64,000 nt of DNA, from the NCBI RefSeq assembly GCF_035930445.1, contig NZ_CP142394.1, forward strand, positions 2,265,501 through 2,329,500. Reading direction: 5' to 3'. Below are positions 35,802-45,130 of this stretch, piece after piece (position 1 is the stretch's first letter; each line of letters starts with the position of its first letter). Below the pieces are notes generated by a model. That model searched no databases and was not told the DNA's origin. It saw only the letters and a program-made list of their open reading frames with translations. Both the position numbers and the translations under genes were made by a program. The DNA is from Sphingopyxis chilensis. Its GTDB lineage: Bacteria; Pseudomonadota; Alphaproteobacteria; Sphingomonadales; Sphingomonadaceae.

Positions 35802-37073
35802 ATGCGTAAATTGGGATTGGTCGCGGCCGCGACGCTTGCGCTGCTCGGCTCGGCGGCGCACGCGAAAACCACGGCGATCTATGCGGGCCGCGTCATCACC
35901 GACGCGAGCAAGCCCGCTGAGGGGCCCTCGACCGTCATTGTCACCGACGGTCGCATCACCTCGATCACCCCCGGCCGCGCCGAAGCGCCGGCGGGCGCCG
36001 AGATCGTCGATCTCGGCGACAAGACATTGCTCCCCGGCCTCGTCGATCTCCACGTCCACCTGACCGGTGATCCCGGCGACGATTATCGCGCCGCCGCGGT
36101 CGATCCCGACGAATGGGGCGTCGTCGTCGGCGCCAAGAACGCCGCGATCACCTTGCGCGCGGGCTTCACCACGGTGCGCGAAGCCGGGTCGGCGCAATAT
36201 ACCGCCTATGCGCTGCGCCGCGGCACCGCGAACGGCTTTATCGAGGGGCCGCGCATCGTCGCCGCCGGCCCCGCGCTGTCGATCATCGGCGGCCACGGCG
36301 ACGTCACCGGCTTCCGCGAAGACGTCCACGACGTCCTCGACACGGGCTATACCTGCACCGGCGCGCTCGAATGCGCCGAAAAGGTCCGCAAGGCGTCGCG
36401 CGCCGGCGCCGACGTCATCAAGATCACCGCGACCGGCGGGGTATTGTCGCAACAGGCGCGCGGGCTCGAGGGCCATTTCACCAGCGCCGAACTCCAAAGC
36501 ATCGCCGACACCGCGCATTCGCTCGGCCTGAAGGTGATGGCGCATGCGCATGGCGCGGGCGGGATCACCGCCTCGGCGGCGGCGGGGATCGACAGCATCG
36601 AGCATGGCACCTTCGCCGACGACGCGACGCTGAAGGTGATGAAGGCCAAGGGCACCTATCTCGTCCCCACCCTCATGGCGTTCGAGGGGATCCGCGAACG
36701 GCTCGGCAAGGGCATCTATACCCCGACGGTCGAGGCGAAGGTGCGCATGACGCTGGGCGATGTGGGCAAGGCGGTGACGCGCGCCAAGGCGCTCGGTGTG
36801 CCGATCGCCTTCGGCACCGACTCCGGCGTGTTCGAACATGGCCGCAACGGGCAGGAATTCGCGCTGCTCGTCAAATATGGCCTCACCCCGCGCGAGGCGC
36901 TGGCAAGCGCCACGACGGTTGCCGCGAAGCTGCTCTCGATGGAAAGCGAGATCGGCCGCATCGCGCCCGGCATGTCGGCGGACATGATCGCGGTCAGCGG
37001 CGATCCGCTCGCCGATGTCACCGCGCTCGAAAAGGTCGACTGGGTGATGGCGCGCGGCCGCATCGCCGACTGA
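35802..37073 (+). CDS. Exported metal-dependent amidohydrolase
   Basis: Amidohydrolase-superfamily (imidazolonepropionase/Xaa-Pro dipeptidase-like) enzyme of 423 residues. A signal peptide spans 1-20 (ending SAAHA). The metal-binding sequence VDLHVHLTGD, a probable carboxylated Lys in GADVIKITATGG, His residues in MAHAHGAGG and SIEHGTF, and the catalytic Asp in FGTDSGVF are all present. ATG 35802 follows GGGGAGG. Substrates of this exported subgroup are peptides or amides and not predictable here. About 120 bp separate it from the MscS-type gene. Confidence 0.88.
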   Translation: MRKLGLVAAATLALLGSAAHAKTTAIYAGRVITDASKPAEGPSTVIVTDGRITSITPGRAEAPAGAEIVDLGDKTLLPGLVDLHVHLTGDPGDDYRAAAVDPDEWGVVVGAKNAAITLRAGFTTVREAGSAQYTAYALRRGTANGFIEGPRIVAAGPALSIIGGHGDVTGFREDVHDVLDTGYTCTGALECAEKVRKASRAGADVIKITATGGVLSQQARGLEGHFTSAELQSIADTAHSLGLKVMAHAHGAGGITASAAAGIDSIEHGTFADDATLKVMKAKGTYLVPTLMAFEGIRERLGKGIYTPTVEAKVRMTLGDVGKAVTRAKALGVPIAFGTDSGVFEHGRNGQEFALLVKYGLTPREALASATTVAAKLLSMESEIGRIAPGMSADMIAVSGDPLADVTALEKVDWVMARGRIAD

Positions 37074-37194
37074 GCACCGGTCGCCGCGGCCACGCCAGCT
37101 TCGGGTCATTTGACACGGCGGGCCGCGTCGTCCACCCTTGGGCCTTCGCTCACAGCCAAAGGAGATCGACCCGCCGTCTCGCGGGTATGACGCT

Positions 37195-38433
37195 ATGCGC
37201 CAGTTCACGATTGAAAGCCTTTCGACCGCCGATTCCATCCCCTTCCTCGCCGACCTACCGCCCTGGGCCGAAACGCTGACCGGCCTCGGCATCCTCGCAT
37301 TCTTTGCGTGGGTCGCCAATTTCATCGTCAAGCATATCGTGCTGCGCGTCATCACCCGGTGGCTGCCGCACGAGGGTCTCACCCCGCTTCCCGTCGCCGC
37401 CCGGCTTGCCCATATCGTGCCCGCGCTCATCATATCGAACGGGATCGCGGCGGTGCCGCACCTGCCGCCCGCCGCCGTCACCGTGATCGGCAATGTCGCC
37501 GCCGCCTCGATCATCCTGTTCGTCGCGATGGCGGTCAGCCGCGCGCTCAGCCTTGGCAACGAAATCTACGACCGCCGCCCCGATGCGGCCAGCCGCCCGA
37601 TCAAGGGCTATGTCCAGCTCCTGAAGATCATCCTCTACGGCGGCGCCGCGGTCCTTGTCATCGCCGCGCTGATGGACCAGTCGCCGCTGATCCTCCTGTC
37701 GGGGATCGGTGCGATGGCGGCGGTGCTGTTGCTGGTGTTCAAGGACACGATCCTGTCGCTCGTCGCCTCGGTCCAGCTTACTTCGAACGACATGCTGCGC
37801 GTCGGCGACTGGATCGAGATGCCGGCGCTGAACGCCGACGGCGACGTGATCGATATCGCGCTCCACACGGTGAAGGTGCAGAATTGGGACAAGACGATCA
37901 CCACCATCCCGACGCACCGGCTGATTTCGGAAAGCTTCAAGAACTGGCGCGGCATGTCCGAATCGGGCGGGCGGCGGATCAAGCGGTCGATCTTCATCGA
38001 CCAGAATGGCATCCGCTTCCTGACGCCCGACGAAAAGCAGGCGCTGCGCCGCTTCCAGCTGCTCGACGATTATCTCGGCCACAAGCAGGCCGAACTCGGC
38101 GAATGGAACGCGGCGGCCGAACGGGCCGGGCGCGATCCCGTCAACATCCGCCGCGTCACCAATATCGGCACGCTGCGCGCCTATATCGTCGAATATCTCC
38201 GCGCCAATTCGCATATCGCCAAGGATATGACGCTGATCGTGCGCCAGCTCGATCCCACGCCGCAGGGGCTGCCCGTCGAAATCTATTGCTTCACAAATAC
38301 GACCGCGTGGAGCGCCTATGAGGATATCCAGTCGGACATCTTCGACCATCTGCTGGCGATCCTTCCCGAATTCAGCCTCCGCCCATTCCAGGAACCGAGC
38401 GGTCTCGACCTGCGGCGCGGCCTCGCGGCCTGA
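37195..38433 (+). CDS. MscS-family mechanosensitive channel (YbdG/MscM-like)
   Basis: Inner-membrane channel of 412 residues that opens under membrane tension during hypo-osmotic shock. About five membrane segments (residues 20-190) precede the MscS pore helix (LLSGIGAMAAVLLLVFKDTI) and the cytoplasmic beta domain. The domain order and a large C-terminal region match YbdG rather than the short MscS. ATG 37195 is the first good in-frame start; an upstream TTG at 37138 is possible. The Shine-Dalgarno sequence is weak. Confidence 0.87.
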   Translation: MRQFTIESLSTADSIPFLADLPPWAETLTGLGILAFFAWVANFIVKHIVLRVITRWLPHEGLTPLPVAARLAHIVPALIISNGIAAVPHLPPAAVTVIGNVAAASIILFVAMAVSRALSLGNEIYDRRPDAASRPIKGYVQLLKIILYGGAAVLVIAALMDQSPLILLSGIGAMAAVLLLVFKDTILSLVASVQLTSNDMLRVGDWIEMPALNADGDVIDIALHTVKVQNWDKTITTIPTHRLISESFKNWRGMSESGGRRIKRSIFIDQNGIRFLTPDEKQALRRFQLLDDYLGHKQAELGEWNAAAERAGRDPVNIRRVTNIGTLRAYIVEYLRANSHIAKDMTLIVRQLDPTPQGLPVEIYCFTNTTAWSAYEDIQSDIFDHLLAILPEFSLRPFQEPSGLDLRRGLAA

Positions 38434-38448
38434 CCGCGGCGCCGCCCT

Positions 38449-41127
38449 TTATGCCGCCCGCCGGACGCGTCCCCGCGCCGGCGCGGCGGCCTTTGACCCG
38501 ATCAGCGCCTCGATCTCGACCCCCGCGGCGAACTGGACGCCGACGCGGTTGTCCGCCGACCAGCGCGCCTCGGCATCGACCGACTGGCCGGGCCCGAATT
38601 CGAGCGTGAGGGGTGTTCCCGGCGGGACGTTCCACAGCCCTTCGATCAGCGCGCCGCGCGACGACATGTTGCGGACGATCGCCTCGTAACGGTGTCCGCC
38701 GCTATCGATCTGGATCGTGCGAAAGACCGTCAGCCGCGCCTCGCGCGCGCTTTTGAAACCCTTGGCTTCGACGCGCCCGCCGCCTTCGCGGAGCAGCGCG
38801 AGCACCTCGGCCAGCGCCATCGGACGCCCATAGATATAGCCCTGGACATGGCTGCACCCCAGCCCCCTGACCAGCGCGAGATCGTCGTGCGTTTCGACCC
38901 CCTCGGCGGTCGTCTCCATATCGAGCGCGGTCGCAAGCCCCACGATCGACGAGATGATCGCGGCGTTCATGCTGTTCTTGTCGGCGGCGCCAAGGACGAA
39001 GCTCTGGTCGATCTTGATCTTGTCGAACGGCGCTTTCTTGAGATAGCCGAGCGCCGAATAGCCGGTGCCGAAATCGTCGAGCGCGAGCCGCACGCCGGTG
39101 CGTTTCAGTTTCTGGAACATCGCCAGATTTTCGGCGCTTTCGTCGAGGAAGACGCCTTCGGTAATCTCCAGCTCGAGCTGCTCGGGCCGGATACCCGCCG
39201 CCGACACCGCGTTGACGATCGTCGCGGGCAGCTTTTCGTTCGCGAACTGGCGCGGCGAGACGTTCACCGCGACGCGGTAGCCGGGGCCGATCCGCGCGAT
39301 CGCCGCGCAGGCCGATCGGATGATCCATTCGCCGATCGGCACGATCAGATTCGATTCCTCTGCAATCGGTATGAATTTCGACGGGCTGATCGTGCCCGCG
39401 GTCGCATGATGCCAGCGGATCAGCGCCTCGAACCCCGAAATCCGCTCGCTCCCGACGTCGACGATCGGCTGATAGAGCAATTGCAATTCGTCCTTGGCCA
39501 GCGCATCGCGCAGCGCATCCTCGATCGCCTTGCGCTCGCTCGCCTGGTTGTGCATCGCGTCGGCATAGAAGCGATAGACGCCGCGTCCCGCATCCTTCGC
39601 AGCATAAAGCGCCAGGTCGGCGTTGCGGACGAGCGCCGACGCGCTCACTCCCGGCCCCTCCGATACGGCGATGCCGATCGACGATCCGACGCGCACCTGC
39701 TCGCCCTCGATCGCGAAGGGCTTGGCGAGGCTCAGGATGATCGCGTTGGCGATACCCGCGAGCTTCTCCGGCTGACTCATCTGCGGCACGACGATCTGGA
39801 ATTCGTCGCCGCCGAGCCGCCCGACCTGTCCCTTGTCGCCGACGATCTGGGTCAACCGCCCCGCGACCTGCTGGAGCAGCTGGTCGCCGACGGGGTGCCC
39901 CAGCGTGTCGTTCACCGCCTTGAACCGGTCGAGGTCCATCAGCAAAAGCGCGCAGGGCTGTGGCTGGCCGCTGTGGCTCTTCAGCGCGCGTTCGAGCAGG
40001 TCGGTGATGTGGCGCCGGTTCGCAAGGCCGGTCAGCGTGTCGTAACGCGCGAGTTGGTTGATCTCCCGCTCCGACCTTTTCTTGTCGGTCAGGTCGGTGC
40101 CGCTGCCGCGAAACCCCTGGAAATTGCCGAATTCATTGCTGATCGGCTGGCCCGAAATCGACCACCAGCGCTCCTCCCCCGGCACCGCGGCCTGCACGGT
40201 CAATTCCTTGAACGGCGTGCGCGACGACAGGCTGAACCCCAGCGTGCGCTCCTCGCTCTCGTCCTTTCCGACGCGCTTGCGGATGATGTCGGTAAAGGGA
40301 TGGCCGAGAAGATGCGCGAGCGGCCGTTCGAGGCGTGCCGCGACGGTGGGCGAGATATAGACGAGCCGCCCTTCGCGATCGGTTTCCCAGAACCAGCCAC
40401 GTCCCGCGCGCTCGAAATCGCGCATCAGGTTCAGCGCGCGCTGCTGGTCGCCGATCGCCAGACGCGCGGCGCGCGTCGCGCGGCGCTGATGGCGAACATC
40501 TTCGCGCATCATGACGATGAGCAGGCCGAGGAATATGAAACCCGCAACGCCGAACGGCCAGGACGCCACCCCGATCGCACCGCCAAGGGCTGTGGCCCCG
40601 GCAAAGGTGAAGAAGGCCGGCCGCACGATCGCCGCCGCTGACGCCGCGACGAGCAGCGTGCCGACATGAATCGCGGTGAAGGCATCGAAATAGCTGCCCT
40701 CGTCGGGCGCCGCGATCGCGGCGAACATCGCCGCCGCGTTGAACAGCGTGCCGAGCGCGATCAGCGCCATGCACAGCATCGCCATCGCCCGCACACGCTG
40801 GTGCGCGATCGGCCGCGGCCGGCGCATCGCCTGCCCGATCACCGTCAGCACGACGTCACACGGCAACCCGGCCGCCATCACCAGCCAGTGCGACGGGTGA
40901 TCAAGAAAGCCGGCAAGACCGGGCAGGAAAGCAAAGGTCAGGAACGCCAGCACGCGGCCGATCAGCACATAATGCCACAGCTTTGCGACGCGCATGACGC
41001 CGGTAACGAACTCGGGCGAATCGAACAGCGACTCGCCCGTCGCCGGATCGCCCGCTCCCGGCCGGATGATGGTGCGCCGAACCGTCAATTTCCCGAAACT
41101 CTCCGCCTGTGTGATCGCGGTTCTCAC
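38449..41127 (-). CDS. Membrane-bound PAS-GGDEF-EAL-PilZ cyclic di-GMP protein
   Basis: Large signalling protein of about 890 residues. From N to C: about five membrane segments (roughly 60-215), a PAS domain (about 225-340, WFWETDREGRLVYISPT), GGDEF (about 345-510, intact LGGDEF), EAL (about 525-775, FEALIRWHH, LALDDFGTGYSALGYLK, TTAEGVET) and a C-terminal PilZ domain (about 790-880, NMSSRGALIEG). Both catalytic motifs are intact, so it could make, cleave and sense cyclic di-GMP. The start is uncertain: GTG 41127, TTG 41148 and TTG 41190 are all in frame without a well-placed Shine-Dalgarno sequence. Divergent from the desaturase gene. Confidence 0.88.
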   Translation of the reverse strand: MRTAITQAESFGKLTVRRTIIRPGAGDPATGESLFDSPEFVTGVMRVAKLWHYVLIGRVLAFLTFAFLPGLAGFLDHPSHWLVMAAGLPCDVVLTVIGQAMRRPRPIAHQRVRAMAMLCMALIALGTLFNAAAMFAAIAAPDEGSYFDAFTAIHVGTLLVAASAAAIVRPAFFTFAGATALGGAIGVASWPFGVAGFIFLGLLIVMMREDVRHQRRATRAARLAIGDQQRALNLMRDFERAGRGWFWETDREGRLVYISPTVAARLERPLAHLLGHPFTDIIRKRVGKDESEERTLGFSLSSRTPFKELTVQAAVPGEERWWSISGQPISNEFGNFQGFRGSGTDLTDKKRSEREINQLARYDTLTGLANRRHITDLLERALKSHSGQPQPCALLLMDLDRFKAVNDTLGHPVGDQLLQQVAGRLTQIVGDKGQVGRLGGDEFQIVVPQMSQPEKLAGIANAIILSLAKPFAIEGEQVRVGSSIGIAVSEGPGVSASALVRNADLALYAAKDAGRGVYRFYADAMHNQASERKAIEDALRDALAKDELQLLYQPIVDVGSERISGFEALIRWHHATAGTISPSKFIPIAEESNLIVPIGEWIIRSACAAIARIGPGYRVAVNVSPRQFANEKLPATIVNAVSAAGIRPEQLELEITEGVFLDESAENLAMFQKLKRTGVRLALDDFGTGYSALGYLKKAPFDKIKIDQSFVLGAADKNSMNAAIISSIVGLATALDMETTAEGVETHDDLALVRGLGCSHVQGYIYGRPMALAEVLALLREGGGRVEAKGFKSAREARLTVFRTIQIDSGGHRYEAIVRNMSSRGALIEGLWNVPPGTPLTLEFGPGQSVDAEARWSADNRVGVQFAAGVEIEALIGSKAAAPARGRVRRAA

Positions 41128-41236
41128 TGGCCGGAAGAGGGTTGCCAAATCCTTACCGCAGCGCCCTGATTTCCGCCGATATTGTGCCAAAACGGAAGGG
41201 CTTGGGTTTCGGTTCGCAACTTGTTATGAATCAACC

Positions 41237-42268
41237 ATGCCCGCCGTCCGCCTGTTTCCGCCCGACCGCTTTTTCGACCGCGCCGAATGGTCGGCGATCA
41301 CACGCGCCTCCTCGTGGCGCGGCATCTGGCTCGTGGCGCACGCATGGATCGTCAGCATCGCGCTCGTCGGCCTCGCGGCCTGGTCGCAGAACCCTGCCGC
41401 ATGGCTGCTCGCGATCGTCTTCGTCGGCGGGCGCCAGCTCGGTCTCGCGATCCTGATGCACGACGCGGCGCACGGCGCGCTGCATCCGAACCGCAAAATC
41501 AACAATTTCCTCGGCCAGTGGCTGACCGGCGCTGCGGTCGGGTCGGACCTGATCGCCTATCGCACCTATCACCTCCAGCATCACAAATTCACCCAGCAGC
41601 CCGAGGACCCCGACCTTTCGCTGTCGAAACCCTTCCCGACGACGCGCGCCAGCCTGCGCCGCAAGATGCTGCGCGACCTGACCGGGCAGACCTTCTTCAA
41701 ACAGCGCATGGCGCAATTCGGCTTCGCCTTTGCCGGATTGAAAGCGATGCTCAGCGGCGAGGCCGCGCAAAAGAGCGGCGCGAGCACCAAGGCCGGAACG
41801 CCGTTCAACAAGCAGTCCGATGACGGCATGACGTCACCGACGATCGACGTCGCGGGCGCGATCGCCGTGGCCCGCGCGGTCGGCCGTTTCCTTGTCGTCC
41901 AGGCGGCGCTGCTCGCCCTGTCGCTCGCGCTCTACGGCTGGACGCCCTGGCTGCTCTGGCTGGCCGGGCTCGCGACGACTTTCCAGCTTTACCTCCGCGT
42001 CCGCAACATCGCCGAACATGCCTGCACGACGACGGGCAGCGAGGATCCCTTCACCCACGCCCGGACCACCCACGCGGGCTGGCTCGCACGCGCGACGGTC
42101 GCTCCATATTGGGTGAATTATCACGCCGAGCACCACCTGTTCATGGGTGTGCCCTGCTATCGCCTGCCCCAGGTCCACGCCGCACTCGGTCGCGCGGGCA
42201 AGCATGATTCGATGACGATCGCGCCCGATTACACCGCCGTGCTGCGGCAGGTGACGGCGAAAGGCTGA
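41237..42268 (+). CDS. Fatty acid desaturase family membrane enzyme
   Basis: Di-iron integral membrane desaturase/hydroxylase of 343 residues. The three histidine boxes are HDAAH, HLQHH and HAEHH, in the spacing of the FA_desaturase family, with two hydrophobic hairpins between (about 25-70 and 215-250). Substrates could be acyl lipids or carotenoid-like compounds. ATG 41237 (MPAVRLFPP) is the first credible start. Confidence 0.88.
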   Translation: MPAVRLFPPDRFFDRAEWSAITRASSWRGIWLVAHAWIVSIALVGLAAWSQNPAAWLLAIVFVGGRQLGLAILMHDAAHGALHPNRKINNFLGQWLTGAAVGSDLIAYRTYHLQHHKFTQQPEDPDLSLSKPFPTTRASLRRKMLRDLTGQTFFKQRMAQFGFAFAGLKAMLSGEAAQKSGASTKAGTPFNKQSDDGMTSPTIDVAGAIAVARAVGRFLVVQAALLALSLALYGWTPWLLWLAGLATTFQLYLRVRNIAEHACTTTGSEDPFTHARTTHAGWLARATVAPYWVNYHAEHHLFMGVPCYRLPQVHAALGRAGKHDSMTIAPDYTAVLRQVTAKG

Positions 42269-42279
42269 GCCAAAACCAT

Positions 42280-42309
42280 CGTCATTGCGCGCGAAGCGAA
42301 GCAATGACG
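42280..42309. repeat. Dispersed inverted repeat, family B, short copy
   Basis: CGTCATTGC and GCAATGACG as arms of a 30-bp hairpin with GCGAAGCGAA in between. It keeps the core of the family B element at 33762 but lacks the outer half. Lies in the convergent gap after the desaturase gene. Confidence 0.6.
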
Positions 42310-42329
42310 GAGCCGAAAATCGCCGAGGT

Positions 42330-42818
42330 CTATTCCGCGACGAACCGCGACCCTGCCCGGTCCTTCACCGTCTTTTCGGGGTCAAAGATCATCCCGTTCA
42401 TCGCGACATAAACGCCGGGCGGCAGCGTCTGCACGGCAGCCAATGCAAATCCGACATTGAATTCGGCGTCGCTCGCGCGGACCGACGCAGGCTGCATCGC
42501 GCCGGTCATCACGATCGTCTTGCCCGCGATCCCGGCCAGCACGCGGCCGGTGACGACCATCGTGTCGGTGCCGTGCGTGACGAGGATGCGCGACGCATCG
42601 CTCGCGGCGACGGCAGCGCGGATCGCCTCGCGGTCGGCATCGTCAAGCTCGAGGCTGTCCTTGCGCATCAGCTGCGTGACACGGTGGGGCACATGGACAT
42701 TATTCTCGCGCAACATGTCCGGGATCGCCGCGGGACCGATCTGGAACTCGCTCAGCGCATCGAAATACACCTTGTCGATCGTCCCGCCGGTCGTGAAAAT
42801 ATCGATCATGTCGGTCAC
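42330..42818 (-). CDS. Short asparaginase-domain protein (N-terminal domain only)
   Basis: Protein of 162 residues containing only the N-terminal asparaginase domain. Both catalytic threonine motifs are intact (FTTGGTIDK and VTHGTDTM). The usual C-terminal domain of about 130-150 residues is missing, and the downstream sequence is not a remnant of one. Similar short forms are known in proteobacteria with unknown activity. GTG 42818 overlaps the DUF3291 stop by 4 bp (GTGA); ATG 42809 is an alternative. Confidence 0.82.
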   Translation of the reverse strand: MTDMIDIFTTGGTIDKVYFDALSEFQIGPAAIPDMLRENNVHVPHRVTQLMRKDSLELDDADREAIRAAVAASDASRILVTHGTDTMVVTGRVLAGIAGKTIVMTGAMQPASVRASDAEFNVGFALAAVQTLPPGVYVAMNGMIFDPEKTVKDRAGSRFVAE

Positions 42819-43309
42819 GCGCACTCATCCTGCACGGGCGATGCCGGCGTGCCGTCGGGCGCCGCGAACGGCCGTTTGAAGGTGAAGGCCTCGGCGGTCG
42901 GGCCCAGCGCCTCGATCGTCGCGATCCGCGCCATGCCCTCGGCGACGGTCGGGCGATGGCCCACCGGAACCCACCAGAGCGCCTGATAGACGGCCATATG
43001 CTCGAACCACTCCTTGCGCCGCTTCATCACCGTCAGGTGATCGGGCGTGCGATAGACATAGGCCGCGAGCGCGTCGATATCGCGCCACACCGACATGTTC
43101 GCGATCAGGTGCGGATCGTCGGTCACGGGCACGTCGGTCGCATTATTGCCCTCGCCGGTGAGCCGCCAGACGAAGCCGTCGGCCGCCTCGGCGACCGCGT
43201 TCACATGGTCGAGCGCATCCATGAAATCGCGGTTCGCGACATGCTCGGGCGGCAGGCGAAAGCGCCCGATATTGATCTGCGCCAATTCGTAAGCAGGCTC
43301 AGCGGTCAT
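42815..43309 (-). CDS. DUF3291 family protein
   Basis: Protein of 164 residues with the family opening YELAQINIGRFRLP and FMDALDHVNAVAEAADGFVWRL. It resembles a dimeric alpha/beta-barrel monooxygenase-like fold, but no function is established. A strong GAGGAGG precedes ATG 43309. It overlaps the short asparaginase gene by 4 bp, so the two are coupled. Confidence 0.85.
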   Translation of the reverse strand: MTAEPAYELAQINIGRFRLPPEHVANRDFMDALDHVNAVAEAADGFVWRLTGEGNNATDVPVTDDPHLIANMSVWRDIDALAAYVYRTPDHLTVMKRRKEWFEHMAVYQALWWVPVGHRPTVAEGMARIATIEALGPTAEAFTFKRPFAAPDGTPASPVQDECA

Positions 43310-43325
43310 TCGGACCTCCTCAATT

Positions 43326-43407
43326 CCGTTCGCATCGAGCGAAGTCGAGATGCCCCTCGATCTTGCGCCGTCCCGATGGGTGTCTCGACTTCGCTCGACA
43401 CGAACGG
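43326..43407. repeat. Dispersed inverted repeat, family C, copy 2
   Basis: Same arms as the element at 35612, in the 113-bp gap between lysS and the DUF3291 gene. Arms match better than in copy 1 (GTCTCGACTTCGCTCGACAC), so this copy forms the more perfect hairpin and may end lysS transcripts. Confidence 0.82.
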
Positions 43408-43422
43408 GTTTCTCCTATTGCC

Positions 43423-45024
43423 TCAGGCGAGTGCCTCGGCGATCAGACGCCGCGTGTTGTCGATGCCGAACAGCGCGATGAAGCTGCCCATGCGCGGTCC
43501 CGCGCTCGACCCGAGCAGGGTCTCGTAAAGCGCCTTGAACCAATCGCGCAGGTTTTCGAAGCCATAGGCCTCATTCTTGCCGATCTCATAGACGATATTC
43601 TGGATATCGTCGGCCGAGGCTTCGGCGGGCAGCGCGGCGAGCTTGTCGTCGAGTTCCTTCAGTGCAGCGCCTTCCCCATCCTGCGGCTTGCGGCGCTTCA
43701 GCGTCGGCGCGACATAGTCGCGGTTATACGCCATCGCATTATCGATCAGCCGATCGAGTTCGGGATAGGCCTCGGCATTCGCGCCCGCGACATATTGGCC
43801 GAGATAGCGCCAGATCTGCTCCTTCGACGCGTCGGCGCCCATCACCCCGACGAGGTTGAGCAGCAGACCGAAGGTCACCGGCAGTTCGGCCGCCGGCACA
43901 TCCTGCCCGCGCGCGACATGGACGTGATGCACGGGGTTACCGAGCTTCTTGTCGGGCTCCTGCGCCGGATAATTTCCGCGCATCTGCAGATATTCGTCGA
44001 CCGCCTTGGGCACGACGCCGATATGGAGTTGCTTCGCCGCCTTGGGCTCGCGGAAGGCGAAGAAGGCCAGGCTTTCCTCGCTGCCATAGCTCAGCCATTC
44101 CTCGATCGAGAGGCCGTTGCCCTTCGACTTCGAAATCTTCTCGCCCTTCTCGTCGAGGAACATCTCATAGATCAGCCCCTCGGGCTTGCGCCCGCCGAGC
44201 GCCCTGGCGATCTTGCCCGACTGGACGCCGCTGTCGGTCAGGTCCTTGCCGTACATCTCGTAATCGACGCCCAGCGCGACCCAGCGCATCGCCCAGTCGA
44301 CCTTCCATTGCAGCTTCGCGCCGCCGCCGAGCACCGAGTGCGTGATCGTCTCGCCCTCGTCCTCGAACGACACGAGCCCCGCGTCGGCATCGACGACGGT
44401 CACCGGCACCTGCAGCACGATCCCCGACCTGGGGCTGACCGGCAGGATCGGCGAATAGGTCGCGGCGCGCTCGGCGCGCAGCGTCGGCAGCATGATGTCG
44501 AGGATGTCCTGATTGTGGCGCAGGACATTCTTCAGCGCGTCGTCGAACGCGCCCGCCCTGTACTGCTCGGTCGAGCTGACGAATTCATATTCAAAGCCGA
44601 AGCGGTCGAGGAATTCGCGCAGCATCGCATTGTTATGGTGCGCGAAACTTTCGAACTTCCCGAACGGATCGGGGATGGCGGTGAGCGGCTTGCCCAGATA
44701 TTCGCGCAGCATGTCGCCGTTGGGCACATTATCGGGAACCTTGCGCAGGCCATCCATGTCGTCGCTGAACGCGATCAGCCGCGTCGGCGCGCCGCCCGTC
44801 AGCGCCTCATAGGCGCGGCGGACCATCGTCGTGCGCAGCACTTCGTTGAAGGTGCCGATATGCGGCAGCCCCGACGGACCATAGCCGGTCTCGAAAATCA
44901 CCGCCTCGCCGCCGGGCTTCCCGTCGGGATAGCGTTTCACCAGCTTGCGCGCTTCCTCGAACGGCCAGGCCTTGGACGTTTGCGCGGGTTCGCGCAGCGA
45001 CGGGTGAAGATGCAAGTCGGTCAT
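43423..45024 (-). CDS. lysS: Lysyl-tRNA synthetase, class I
   Basis: Charges tRNA-Lys using the class I (Rossmann) fold, not the class II fold found in most bacteria. The 533 residues have the HIGH-type motif PHIGTFNE and the KMSKS-type motif KISKSKGNG. The C-terminal helical anticodon domain is complete. Class I LysRS is known in archaea, spirochaetes and alphaproteobacteria. ATG 45024 (MTDLHLHPSLRE) is preferred to upstream non-ATG codons. Confidence 0.94.
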   Translation of the reverse strand: MTDLHLHPSLREPAQTSKAWPFEEARKLVKRYPDGKPGGEAVIFETGYGPSGLPHIGTFNEVLRTTMVRRAYEALTGGAPTRLIAFSDDMDGLRKVPDNVPNGDMLREYLGKPLTAIPDPFGKFESFAHHNNAMLREFLDRFGFEYEFVSSTEQYRAGAFDDALKNVLRHNQDILDIMLPTLRAERAATYSPILPVSPRSGIVLQVPVTVVDADAGLVSFEDEGETITHSVLGGGAKLQWKVDWAMRWVALGVDYEMYGKDLTDSGVQSGKIARALGGRKPEGLIYEMFLDEKGEKISKSKGNGLSIEEWLSYGSEESLAFFAFREPKAAKQLHIGVVPKAVDEYLQMRGNYPAQEPDKKLGNPVHHVHVARGQDVPAAELPVTFGLLLNLVGVMGADASKEQIWRYLGQYVAGANAEAYPELDRLIDNAMAYNRDYVAPTLKRRKPQDGEGAALKELDDKLAALPAEASADDIQNIVYEIGKNEAYGFENLRDWFKALYETLLGSSAGPRMGSFIALFGIDNTRRLIAEALA

Positions 45025-45130
45025 CCCGCGCCCATAGCGGCAAGCGGGGCGGAATCGAAAGGCAAAATTGTCCCGCCGCGATCCAACATCGTTACCGGAA
45101 AATTTACCATGAAGGCGTAACGTCGCGGAC

